The notes beneath the pieces were generated by a model. It had not been told where the DNA came from, did not search any database, and saw only the letters and a list, made by a program, of their open reading frames with translations. This document shows positions 9,210-17,460 of a DNA stretch of 64,000 nt, piece by piece. Both the position numbers and the translations under genes were made by a program. Location: the NCBI GenBank assembly GCA_938015445.1, contig CALLPE010000006.1, forward strand, positions 122,906 through 186,905. Reading direction: 5' to 3'. Position 1 is the stretch's first letter. Each line of letters starts with the position of its first letter. The stretch is from an uncultured Pirellulales bacterium (GTDB taxonomy: Bacteria > Planctomycetota > Planctomycetia > Pirellulales > Thermoguttaceae).

Positions 9210-10658
9210 TTAGAATCCGTACTTCATCACGAACTCCACGCGGACCGAATCGCCTGAGGTTCCGTTAAGGTACAGCGTACGCCAGGAACTGACTTCCAGG
9301 CCGGTCATGAAGTTCTTGGTGAAGTCGTACGACAGGTTGGCGTAGTAGAACTGGTTGAAGATTCGGCCGGTGCCATTGGTCAGGTCGCCGTCGACCGGGT
9401 CGTCGATCGAATAGCCGACGCGGGCGTGCAACTGGGGGGTGAAGTCGTACCACAGCTCGATCCATCCGCCGTTGGAACGAATGGCGTTGAATGTGGTGCT
9501 GTCGATCCCTTGTCCGATGCCGCCTAGGAAGGCCCCTAGGTTCTCGCCGGTGAAGAACTCGCCCTGGAAGCCGAAGCGTTCGGTAAAGGGGATGCGAACA
9601 TCAGCGTTGACCGACCAGGTGCGGCGCTTAACAGCCTGGTTGAGCAGCGTGCTGCCCTGATAGACGTCGAATTGTTCCTCGCCGATATGGCCCGATACGC
9701 CAAAGACGATGGGTCGCGCGCCCTTGCCGCGGGGCCCCAGCGTCCAGCCGACGCGCATTTGTATGATAGGCCAATCGGGAGGTTCGCCCACGATGCTCAG
9801 CCCCGGCGCAGGCCTAGTCACCGGGTCTTCGAACACTTGTTGATTGACCGACACTTGCAGCGTAGCCAGCGAAATGTCGGAAAAGTCCAGGTAGCGCTCG
9901 TAGCGGAACTGTGCCCGGCGGTATCCCATGTTGCCACCTAACCAGCCCACTGAGTACATGAGCGTGCCTGGTATCAACGGCGAGATGATGTCCCATGTCT
10001 GCCCAACCAACAGACGGGCTTGTTCGTTCTTGACTTCGAAGTATGCGTGCCGGAGCATGACGGTGGGTTTGTTCTCGGTCGTTAGCACGCTGTTCTGGAA
10101 ATCGATTTCCACTTTGCCCCCGCTGGCCGCATTGTTGAAGTAGGGAATTGCCGGGCCGGTCACGTCGAAGCCCAGCCGCGTATTCCGCACATCGACGACG
10201 AACTCGTCTTCGCCCTGTGTGGTTGACGGCGGCACGTACAACGTATAACTGCCGGGAACGGTTCGGCCGGCCGCATACACCATGTTTCCCCACAGAAACC
10301 CGTATGGCACAATCTTGAAATCGCCTTTGGTCCATACGAGTTTCTTCATCTCGGCTTGCAATTCGGGGAGCGTGAAGTAGTCGGCCTCGGCAGCTTGTGC
10401 CGGTGCGGCACCCAAGCTCAGAGCAGCCGAACTAGAAGCTGAAGCCATCTGCCCCACATGGCCCGAAGATTCTTCGGCCGCGGGAAGCCGCAGAGGCTGC
10501 TCGATACCGAGCTGAGGCTGGTCGACCAGCAGCGGAACGTCTGGCTCGACCGGGAAACTCAAGTGCGACAATGTAGTAGACTGCCCCCAGGCGACGCTGG
10601 CCATCAGCAATACGGTCGCGGCCAGCACAATGCACGTGTGCACTAGGTTATTCCGCAT
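9210..10658 (-). CDS. DcaP-like outer-membrane porin
   Basis: This 482-residue protein has a signal peptide (about residues 1-25, ending near VAWGQS), a linker of about 70 residues, then a beta-rich region. Features fitting the DcaP-like porin family are NTRLGFDVTGPA, VEIDFQNS, LRHAYFEVKNEQARLLVGQTWDI, many alternating aromatic/polar strands, and a C-terminal Phe (EFVMKYGF) as recognised by the BAM machinery. DcaP porins are trimeric outer-membrane channels for organic acids and similar solutes; the substrate here is unknown. The ATG at 10658 has AAGGATGA upstream. A small palindrome about 110 bp upstream may be an operator. Confidence 0.85.
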   Translation of the reverse strand: MRNNLVHTCIVLAATVLLMASVAWGQSTTLSHLSFPVEPDVPLLVDQPQLGIEQPLRLPAAEESSGHVGQMASASSSAALSLGAAPAQAAEADYFTLPELQAEMKKLVWTKGDFKIVPYGFLWGNMVYAAGRTVPGSYTLYVPPSTTQGEDEFVVDVRNTRLGFDVTGPAIPYFNNAASGGKVEIDFQNSVLTTENKPTVMLRHAYFEVKNEQARLLVGQTWDIISPLIPGTLMYSVGWLGGNMGYRRAQFRYERYLDFSDISLATLQVSVNQQVFEDPVTRPAPGLSIVGEPPDWPIIQMRVGWTLGPRGKGARPIVFGVSGHIGEEQFDVYQGSTLLNQAVKRRTWSVNADVRIPFTERFGFQGEFFTGENLGAFLGGIGQGIDSTTFNAIRSNGGWIELWYDFTPQLHARVGYSIDDPVDGDLTNGTGRIFNQFYYANLSYDFTKNFMTGLEVSSWRTLYLNGTSGDSVRVEFVMKYGF

Positions 10659-11182
10659 AAGAGTTCATCCTTGTCCAAAGCTTGTGCAGCGTCGGAGCCG
10701 ACCTGCTCCAGCCGGATAAGACAATCGCCGCAAATCCTCCTCAAAACTGTTTTCGCCAATGGTGCTTTTGTGCTACACAAAACGTGCAAAATGCGGATAT
10801 TGCGCGATAGGAAACATTTTAGGCCAGATGATAATTGCTGTGCGGAACAAGTGCGCAAACCAAACCAGCGGAAAAGTCTCCTCAATCGCCACACCGCATG
10901 ACATCCCAAGGCAGCCCGATAACCTTTGCAGCGTGGGCAAGCTGTGACGAAAACGTGGGCGAGCTGGTACCAACCACTCAGCCCACACATGATCGCCGTC
11001 ATTCCGGGCCAAGTCGCTGCAACTATTTGCTGCCTCGAACTTTACTAACAGCGGTTAGCTCAAAGTGCTAGTGTGCGTGCGTGGAAACCCGTTTGGGTGC
11101 TTGTGTAAAATGGCTCTCAGCGGCGTACAATGGCAACTGCCAAAGCTTACGTCGCCGTCGAATGGGAAAGAAGGTCACACCG
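10659..11182. other. Divergent intergenic region between the porin gene and glgC
   Basis: About 520 bases between the minus-strand porin gene and plus-strand glgC; promoters for both should lie here. It contains a 17-bp palindrome (10766-10782). No small gene or RNA was recognised. Confidence 0.45.
10766..10782. promoter_or_regulatory. Palindrome, possible operator upstream of the porin gene
   Basis: TTTTGTG and CACAAAA are perfect 7-bp inverted arms around a CTA centre. The site lies about 110 bp upstream of the porin start codon in the divergent porin/glgC spacer, a position suiting a regulator-binding site. The interpretation rests only on symmetry and position. Confidence 0.3.
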
Positions 11183-12469
11183 ATGGGCAACACCGTCACG
11201 CTCGTACTAGGCGGAGGACAAGGCACCCGGCTGTATCCCTTGACCAAGTTCCGCTCCAAACCAGCGGTTCCCGTGGCGGGCAAATACCGGCTGATCGACA
11301 TCCCGCTGTCGAACTGTATCAACAGCGGGCTGAATCGGATTTATGTGCTTACCCAGTTCAACTCGGTAAGCCTGCACCGGCACATCCGCAGCACATACAA
11401 CTTCGACGCCTTCGACCACGGTTTTGTGGAAATATTGGCCGCCCAACAAACTCTAGACAACGCCCATTGGTATCAAGGCACAGCCGACGCAGTACGCCAG
11501 AACTTGCGTTACATTCAGCAGCCGGGCATCGAGCATGTGCTGATACTGTCGGGCGATCAGCTTTATCGCATGGATTACCGCCAAATGCTCGCTACCCACC
11601 AGGCCGCCAACGCGGAGGTGACCATCGCCGCCGTGCCGGTTTACAGTGCCCAGGCGTCGGGATTGGGGATCATGCGTGTAAACGAGACGGGCCGAGTGGT
11701 GGGATTCCTGGAAAAGCCGCGCGACGAGCGCGAGCTGGACATGGTGCGCACCGATCCGGCTTGGATCGACTCGCGCGGCATTGCCAGCCACGGCCGCGAC
11801 TGCCTGGCAAGCATGGGAATATACTTGTTCAATCGCGATACCCTGGTCGACGCCCTAGAGAAAACCAACTACAGGGACTTCGGCAAAGAGGTGTTTCCCG
11901 CCTCGATCCGCGCCAGGCATGTGCAAATCCATTTGTTCGATGGCTATTGGGAGGATATCGGCACAATCTGGTCTTTCTACAACGCCAACCTCCAACTGAC
12001 GCGCCCTAATGCTCCATTCAAGTTGGTCTCTCCGCTTGCGCCGATTTACACCCGGGCGCGATTCCTCCCGCCCTCGCTCATCGAAGGCGCCTCGGTGCGC
12101 AGCAGCTTGGTAGCCGACGGCTGCATCATCCAGCAGGGAGCAGTGATCGAGAACTCGATCATCGGCTTGCGGTGCATGGTGAGCCGCAACGTGCAAATCC
12201 GCGATTCCATTTTGATGGGAAACGACTATTACGAGACACCCGACCAGCTCTCTACCGCCCAGACCGACGAGCTTCCGCCGCTGGGAGTGGGTGAAGGCAG
12301 CGTGATCGAGCGGGCGATCATCGACAAGAACTGCCGCATTGGGCGGAACGTGAGGATCGCCGGTCATCGGGAAGTGCAAAACAGCGAGGAAACCCGCTTC
12401 GGCATGGTGCGCGACGGCATCTTCGTAGCCCCAAAGGACACGGTGTTGCCCGACGGATGGACGCTGTAA
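11183..12469 (+). CDS. glgC: Glucose-1-phosphate adenylyltransferase (ADP-glucose pyrophosphorylase)
   Basis: The enzyme makes ADP-glucose from glucose 1-phosphate and ATP, the committed step of glycogen synthesis. The ATG at 11183, with AAGAAGG eight bases upstream, gives 428 residues, the length of E. coli GlgC; the frame is open to 11081 but the extra N-terminus is unlikely. Visible motifs are the nucleotidyltransferase loop GGGQGTRLYPLTKFRSKPAV near the N-terminus, PLSNCINSG, GTADAVRQNL, LSGDQLYRMDY, GFLEKPRD, and YWEDIGTIWSFYNANL before the left-handed beta-helix C-terminal domain (EGASVRSSLVADGCII, IIDKNCRIGRNV). No other glycogen gene adjoins it. Confidence 0.95.
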   Translation: MGNTVTLVLGGGQGTRLYPLTKFRSKPAVPVAGKYRLIDIPLSNCINSGLNRIYVLTQFNSVSLHRHIRSTYNFDAFDHGFVEILAAQQTLDNAHWYQGTADAVRQNLRYIQQPGIEHVLILSGDQLYRMDYRQMLATHQAANAEVTIAAVPVYSAQASGLGIMRVNETGRVVGFLEKPRDERELDMVRTDPAWIDSRGIASHGRDCLASMGIYLFNRDTLVDALEKTNYRDFGKEVFPASIRARHVQIHLFDGYWEDIGTIWSFYNANLQLTRPNAPFKLVSPLAPIYTRARFLPPSLIEGASVRSSLVADGCIIQQGAVIENSIIGLRCMVSRNVQIRDSILMGNDYYETPDQLSTAQTDELPPLGVGEGSVIERAIIDKNCRIGRNVRIAGHREVQNSEETRFGMVRDGIFVAPKDTVLPDGWTL

Positions 12470-12685
12470 GCCCGCCATGTCGCGCGCGGCTGCGCCACGG
12501 CCTACCGCTTGGTACCCGCGACAACAGATTGACTGTTGCTAGATGCGACAGGGGGGAAACGTTGTTCGTGCGCAAGCCGACTGCTTGGCGTTATGGTTCT
12601 TCGGGCGACAACATCGAACAGACCACTGCTGACCAATAAGTGCGCACGGGACTTGCTTGGCGTTACGAATCGCTGGCGGCGCTGC

Positions 12686-13963
12686 TCACACCAGCACTCG
12701 GACCTGCTGGTCGCTCAGTCCTAGCACGTGGATAGCAACGCCGCCCGCTCGGCGGGCCGGACAAACCACAACGGCTCCGATGTCCGGATGCTCGGCACAA
12801 TACTGCGCCGATTTTTCCAACCCCAGCACGAAAAAAGCGGTCGACAGCGCCTCGGCCAGCACCGCCGTGGGAGCCACCACCGTAGCCGAGAGCACTCCTT
12901 GGGCGGGCCAGCCGGTGCGCGGATCGATGATGTGTCCGTACCTGCGTCCCTGGTAAACCAGCGCCTGTACGGTGGAGCCGGAGGTAGACAAGGCCCGGTC
13001 GCACAACCGAATCTCCGCCACGCGACATCTAGCACGCAACGGATGTTTGACCCCGACGATCCAGCCGCCCGTCTGGCCACCACGCTCCGCGGCCTGCCCT
13101 GCCGACTGACAACGCCCTGCCGACTGACAAAAGGTCGTCTCCGCGGCGCGCACGCTCGACGATCCGAAAGCTTGCGGCAAAACTTCGTCGCGGCCTTCGA
13201 CACCCGCAGATAATGTGGCGGCGCCCGCGGCCCAGTCGGCGTCGTAGCCAGCCACCGCACCCTGTGCAGCGTTCGCACCGCGGGCGAGGACGCTGCTGTA
13301 TCCGCCGTGCATGAGGAAATCGCTCACACCGGAGGCCGCCAATCGGTCGGCGCATTGGTCCAGAGCGTACCCTTTTCCCAGGCTGGCGAAGCTCAGCCGA
13401 ATCCCTTCTTTCAAGAACCTGACGGTTCGCGCTTGGCAGTCCACCTCCACCCATTGGCTTCCCACGTTCTGTAGCGCGGCCCGGATTTGCTCATCCGACG
13501 GAATACCAGCCGCGCGGCGCGCGAAACCCCACAGCTCCCACAGCGGCGTGGCCGTCAGATCGAACGCCCCGCCTGTCTGGCGCCATACTTGCAGGCCGAG
13601 TTGGATCAGCTCGAATACCGCCTGGTCGGGCCGAACCGGCTCATAGGCAGCGGTGCGGTTAAGGTGGTTCAACTGGCTGTCGGGTCGAAACAGCGATAGC
13701 GCTGCCTCCAGCGGTTCAAGCACTTCCAGGGCATCTAGCGCCTTTTCGGTTCCGTGCGGATAATGCGCGGCGCTGAAATAGACCTCGAACAAGGCGGCCA
13801 TCGCCCGCCGAGCCACGCGCACCAACTGCGAAGGCGTGTGCGGGGCACTGGTTTGCGTCGGCAGAGCCAAGCGATCAGCGGCTGCATCCAAAGCCTCGGC
13901 CAGCATCCCAGCCAATTCACCCGCCAAGAACTGCCTGCGCGGTGCTTTCTTGTCGGCAGTCAT
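12686..13963 (-). CDS. apbE: FAD:protein FMN transferase, ApbE family
   Basis: ApbE enzymes cleave FAD and attach FMN to Thr/Ser of target flavoproteins, or act in FAD turnover. The 425-residue product shows ApbE motifs: AAHYPHGTEKALDALEVLEP (early domain), GGAFDLTATPLWELWGF, SFASLGKGYALDQCADRLA, FLMHGGYSSVLARG, and the metal/FAD-binding YGHIIDPRTGWPA near residue 335. No lipobox is visible. Between the FLMHGG and IVGVKHP segments there is an unusual low-complexity insert of about 60 residues containing an in-frame hexapeptide duplication (CQSAGR/CQSAGQ, DNA repeat 13096-13131). Its ATG overlaps the stop of the upstream ClpP-like gene by four bases (ATGA), indicating translational coupling. 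Confidence 0.88.
   Translation of the reverse strand: MTADKKAPRRQFLAGELAGMLAEALDAAADRLALPTQTSAPHTPSQLVRVARRAMAALFEVYFSAAHYPHGTEKALDALEVLEPLEAALSLFRPDSQLNHLNRTAAYEPVRPDQAVFELIQLGLQVWRQTGGAFDLTATPLWELWGFARRAAGIPSDEQIRAALQNVGSQWVEVDCQARTVRFLKEGIRLSFASLGKGYALDQCADRLAASGVSDFLMHGGYSSVLARGANAAQGAVAGYDADWAAGAATLSAGVEGRDEVLPQAFGSSSVRAAETTFCQSAGRCQSAGQAAERGGQTGGWIVGVKHPLRARCRVAEIRLCDRALSTSGSTVQALVYQGRRYGHIIDPRTGWPAQGVLSATVVAPTAVLAEALSTAFFVLGLEKSAQYCAEHPDIGAVVVCPARRAGGVAIHVLGLSDQQVRVLV
13096..13131. repeat. 18-bp in-frame tandem duplication inside apbE
   Basis: Positions 13096-13113 and 13114-13131 are two copies of an 18-bp unit starting GCCCTGCCGACTGACAA, differing at the last base. Since 18 is a multiple of three, the reading frame is kept and a hexapeptide is doubled in the ApbE insert. 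Confidence 0.85.
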
Positions 13964-14520
13964 CGACGCCTGCCCGCTTGTTTCCGCCGCAGGAACTCCA
14001 GCGGCTTAAGCTCGATCAATTCGGCCAAGCCCGCTGCCGCCAGTTCCGGGCCGGTAACATATCGGCTACCTTGTACCCACTGCTGGATCGTCTCCAGCTT
14101 GCAGCCGAACAGCTCGGCCAACAGTTGGTCCATTTGCGTTTCGAGCTGGGCGAAGTGCCTGGCCCACTCGGCGGCCTCGCGGAGATTCACGTTCTCTTCG
14201 CTGTGCCATTTTACGTGGTGAAAGAGCATGACGCTGTACGGACTGACCAGCCGGCGGCGGCAGGCAGCAAACGGCAGCAGCGCGCCGGAAGAACATTCCC
14301 CCGCCACAACGCCCGTGGCGCGCAACCCACGCATCAAAATCAGCGATGCCAAGGCCAATGCGCTATATGGACTGCCACCGGGAGAGTCGAAGTAGATGAT
14401 GCACTCGTCGCCCGGCTCTACATCCAACAGCGCCCAGCAGGCGTCGCTGGCATTCTCAGTGATATCTCCGACGAGGCACAATTCCACCGGCCCGCCACGC
14501 TGGCGATTATCGCGCGACAT
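13960..14520 (-). CDS. ClpP-like serine protease-fold protein, probably with altered catalytic Asp
   Basis: This 186-residue protein belongs to the ClpP/crotonase fold. The oxyanion loop DSPGGSPYSALALAS, the nucleophile region AGECSSGALLPFA (Ser in the ClpP ASMGA position) and the His region SVMLFHHVKW are visible. In E. coli ClpP the catalytic Asp lies in ERDRFLS near the C-terminus; the matching stretch here reads QGSRYVT, so by eye that Asp is replaced by Ser. It may be an inactive or differently wired ClpP relative, or an SppA-like peptidase. A GAGGT precedes the ATG at 14520. The stop overlaps the apbE start (ATGA), so the two proteins are made together. Confidence 0.8.
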   Translation of the reverse strand: MSRDNRQRGGPVELCLVGDITENASDACWALLDVEPGDECIIYFDSPGGSPYSALALASLILMRGLRATGVVAGECSSGALLPFAACRRRLVSPYSVMLFHHVKWHSEENVNLREAAEWARHFAQLETQMDQLLAELFGCKLETIQQWVQGSRYVTGPELAAAGLAELIELKPLEFLRRKQAGRRR

Positions 14521-14965
14521 ACCTCGACCTTTGCCCCGGTGATTTGTCGCCCACAGAAAGTGATCTGTCGCCGACAGAATGCGCCACTGCCCGGAAAAAA
14601 CAAAAAACCACGGTAAAATGCGTGAATCTGCGCCGTGCGCGGAACACGCAGTGGGGCAACGATCACCGGGCCGCTATCCGACCAAAAAAGCTCCGTCAGC
14701 AACCCGATTCTTGCCCGGTGTCCTCTACACAGCAAGCGGCTCCTACCATCACCACTGATACCGCACCCGAGCCAAGATAGCAAGCGCGCTCACACACCGG
14801 CGCAAGCCGAGTCGAGTCGAGCCGAACCGCCCCGGCTTCCAAACGCGGTCCGACCTGCGGCGGAAGGAGTCCCCCGGATGCGCGCGCCACAAGCTGCCCA
14901 CGCTCAGCCGCTGCGGCCTGCCATGGGAATATCGTACCGGTAGCTAGGATGCTGTTAAGCGGCAG
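14521..14965. other. Intergenic region between ferredoxin and ClpP-like genes
   Basis: About 445 bases without a supported gene. It begins with a 21-bp tandem duplication (14539-14580). The promoter of the ClpP-like/apbE pair should lie here, but no convincing -35/-10 pair was found by eye. Confidence 0.45.
14539..14580. repeat. 21-bp tandem duplication upstream of the ClpP-like gene
   Basis: A unit starting GTGATTTGTCGCCCACAGAA at 14539-14559 is repeated at 14560-14580 with three substitutions. It lies 19 bp upstream of the ClpP-like start codon, within the likely 5' leader. Confidence 0.85.
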
Positions 14966-15139
14966 TCACTCGAGAGCAATGGCCTCGACGGGGCACGCCT
15001 CGACGCAAGCACCGCATTCGCTACAAGTGTCTTCATCCACGACGGCCAGGCCGTCCTTCATGCTGATCGCCGATACGGGGCAAGTTTCCACGCAAGACTC
15101 GCAACCGGTGCATTTTTCGGGATCTACTTTTGCGGCCAT
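14966..15139 (-). CDS. 2[4Fe-4S] bacterial-type ferredoxin (57 aa)
   Basis: Translation from the ATG at 15139, with GGAG upstream, gives a 57-residue protein ending at the TGA at 14966. It has two classical CxxCxxCxxxCP motifs: Cys10, 13, 16, 20 (KCTGCESCVETCP) and Cys39, 42, 45, 49 (TCSECGACVEACP). This is the clostridial-type ferredoxin, a cytoplasmic low-potential electron carrier. It is a single gene on the minus strand with long empty spacers on both sides, so no redox partner is indicated. Assignment from the eight-cysteine pattern is very secure. Confidence 0.95.
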   Translation of the reverse strand: MAAKVDPEKCTGCESCVETCPVSAISMKDGLAVVDEDTCSECGACVEACPVEAIALE

Positions 15140-16209
15140 GACAAACTCCGAATCTAAAGTCGCCCAAGTAGTCGCAATGTATTGTTATACCCGCAGCCGC
15201 CGGACGGCCAGTGCCGGCCGGGTCGCAAAACATTAGAGCATACTTGCACCTCCCGGTGCGCCAAGAGGCCGCGGACGAAAAGTCGCTGCGGACCGCCGCA
15301 AAAACGGCCCCGCTGTTCCATTTCTCCCGCTCTTTCGATGCAGTGTCGCACCGTCGGTGCTTTGCCCTTCGCAGCCTTACAAGGCGATTTTAGCTGGCTG
15401 GCAGCGAGCCGGACTCCTTTTTTCACACAATTTCGTAACGACGGCGCGTCGAAAAACACTTCCCTGGGCGGGAAAAGCACGTCGCCACAAGACCGAAGCG
15501 CAACAGACCACTGCTGCCGGTACTGCTGTTTTGGGCAATACTGCTTTTTTATCAGACAGAAACTGTACCTTTGGGGAAGCATGCCGCGCTTAACCATCGC
15601 TAAGGCTTTTATTTAGCTGGTGCAAACTGCCCTATTCGGCCTCGACCGCTTGCCGCCAGCCCTGCCAAAAAAGTTGCCTCAAGTCTTGCAGGTAGCGCCG
15701 AGTGCCCGCGCTGTTTGGGGCTGATCGCCCCATGGCCACACCAAGCTCAAACCGTTTTATATGCCGTCCGACCCATAAACCTGTAGCCCACACCAGCGAC
15801 CGACTACACAATCCCGTGGGGAAATCGTGTAAAGGCAGATGTTGCAAATCCCAGTGCCAAGTAGCACACTATAGGACGACCGGGAGAGCGCCGCCGAGCG
15901 CTCGGCCAGTGGGGACATTCCTCCGGCTCCAGGTTGCCGTCGGCGGTACGGCAGCCGTGCAGCTTTATTTCCTGCCAACCGTTGCCGCCATACAACTTCC
16001 AGCCGGCGCGCCCGGGTTACAATCCCGCCCATTATTCCCGACGATGACACAGCGAAACTGACTACGCGGCTGTCGGCTCAACATGCCTTTGCACGAAAAC
16101 TTGTAGCACACAAGTTGCGCCATTTCGGGTGCGCGGGCAGCATTATGGCAGCTAAATAAACAGCGGCCTCATGGCTGGCCAATAAACAACTAAAACAGGA
16201 GTGTTACTC
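15140..16209. other. Long region without a recognised gene
   Basis: This 1.07-kb stretch is the longest gene-free interval in the window. Open frames on both strands up to about 147 codons lack ribosome binding sites and recognisable domains. A 6-bp hairpin (TGGGGC/GCCCCA, 15716-15732) is the only secondary structure I noted. It must hold the ferredoxin promoter (left part) and the Gfo/Idh/MocA promoter (right part). A structured RNA or a lineage-specific small gene cannot be excluded. Confidence 0.4.
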
Positions 16210-17421
16210 ATGCAGCAAGGCAAAGTATCTCGCCGCAAGTTTTTGCGGGCCTCTGGTGCGGCGACGGCCGTACCTTTTCTGATCACCGCCACGGCGCTGG
16301 GCGCCGAGGGACGCGCGCCGGCCAGCGAGCGAATCGTCATGGGCACCATCGGCACAGGCAGCCAGGGAACCAGCGACATGAACGGCTTCATGGGCTTCGG
16401 CCAAGTGCAGATGGTGGCCGTTTGCGATCCGGTGCCGGAACACCGCGAGCGTGCTCGGCAGATGGTCAACCAGCGCTATGGCAACCAAGACTGCAAGTCG
16501 TACAACGACTTCCGCGAACTTCTGGCCCGCGACGACATCGACGCAGTGCTCATCGCCACGCCCGATCACTGGCACGCCCTCATCACCATCGAAGCCTGTA
16601 AACACCGCAAAGACGTGTACTGCGAAAAGCCGGAAACGCTCACCGTGCGCGAAGGTCGGGCGATGGTCGAAGCCGTCCGCCGTCACGGCCGGGTGTTTTC
16701 CGGCGGAAGTCAGCGCGTGCTGGGCGATTACGGCGATTGGCCACGGCTACTGTGGGGCGGGGCGATCGGGCAAATCAAGGAAGTGTATGTGGAGTGCGGC
16801 GGGCCGTCGCGCGATTGCGATCTGCCAGCGCAGGAAATCCCGCCGGGCCTGGACTGGGACATGTGGTTGGGACCCGCCCCCTGGCGGCCCTTCCACGAAA
16901 GCCTCATCCGTGGCGGTTTCCGCGCTTACCGCGACTACTCCGGCGGCGGCATGACCGATTGGGGCGCACACCGCTTCGGGGCGGCCATGTTCGGCGCGCA
17001 AGTCCACGAAACTGGCCCCGTCGAAATCATCCCCCCAGACGGCAAGCAGGTGCGCTATCTCACCTTCCGCTTCGCCAACGGGCTGCTGATGTATCACGGC
17101 GGCACCAACAACATCGACTACAAGGGCACGGAAGGTTCGTTGCCCGGGAAACATCACGCCATCACCCATCGGGTGGACATGCCAGGTTATAAGGGGCGCG
17201 GGGGTATCTTCGGCGACTTCTTGCACTGCGTCAAGACCCGCGAAAAGCCCTTCCGCGACATCGAAATCGCCCATCGCGCCTGCACTGTGTGCCACTTGGG
17301 CAATATCGCCTATTGGCTACGACGCCCGCTCAGATGGGACCCGGTCAAAGAACAGATCATCGGCGACCCGGAGGCCGCCCGATGGCTCGATCGCCCCAAG
17401 CGCGCCCCGTGGACCATCTGA
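16210..17421 (+). CDS. Tat-exported Gfo/Idh/MocA family oxidoreductase
   Basis: The start is the ATG at 16210, with AGGAG just upstream; an in-frame GTG at 16201 overlaps that site. A Tat leader (SRRKFLRASGAATAVPFLI) precedes the Rossmann domain (VMGTIGTGSQGTSDMNGF). The family motif EKPETLTVREGR, with the conserved Lys, and the C-terminal Gfo/Idh/MocA domain (YSGGGMTDWGAHRFGAAMF, with the likely catalytic His) are clear. Such planctomycete proteins bind NAD(P) tightly and are exported folded; they act on sugars or sugar derivatives of unknown identity. The HEAT-repeat gene follows after 39 bp on the same strand, probably one transcript. Confidence 0.92.
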   Translation: MQQGKVSRRKFLRASGAATAVPFLITATALGAEGRAPASERIVMGTIGTGSQGTSDMNGFMGFGQVQMVAVCDPVPEHRERARQMVNQRYGNQDCKSYNDFRELLARDDIDAVLIATPDHWHALITIEACKHRKDVYCEKPETLTVREGRAMVEAVRRHGRVFSGGSQRVLGDYGDWPRLLWGGAIGQIKEVYVECGGPSRDCDLPAQEIPPGLDWDMWLGPAPWRPFHESLIRGGFRAYRDYSGGGMTDWGAHRFGAAMFGAQVHETGPVEIIPPDGKQVRYLTFRFANGLLMYHGGTNNIDYKGTEGSLPGKHHAITHRVDMPGYKGRGGIFGDFLHCVKTREKPFRDIEIAHRACTVCHLGNIAYWLRRPLRWDPVKEQIIGDPEAARWLDRPKRAPWTI

Positions 17422-17460
17422 CCCAGCAGGCCAGCTACCAAGCCGAAAGGAGAAACGCTC

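Noticed and set aside
15154..15597. 147-codon minus-strand frame upstream of the ferredoxin
   Set aside because: No ribosome binding site, no domain, and Cys/Arg-rich composition typical of non-coding GC-rich DNA.
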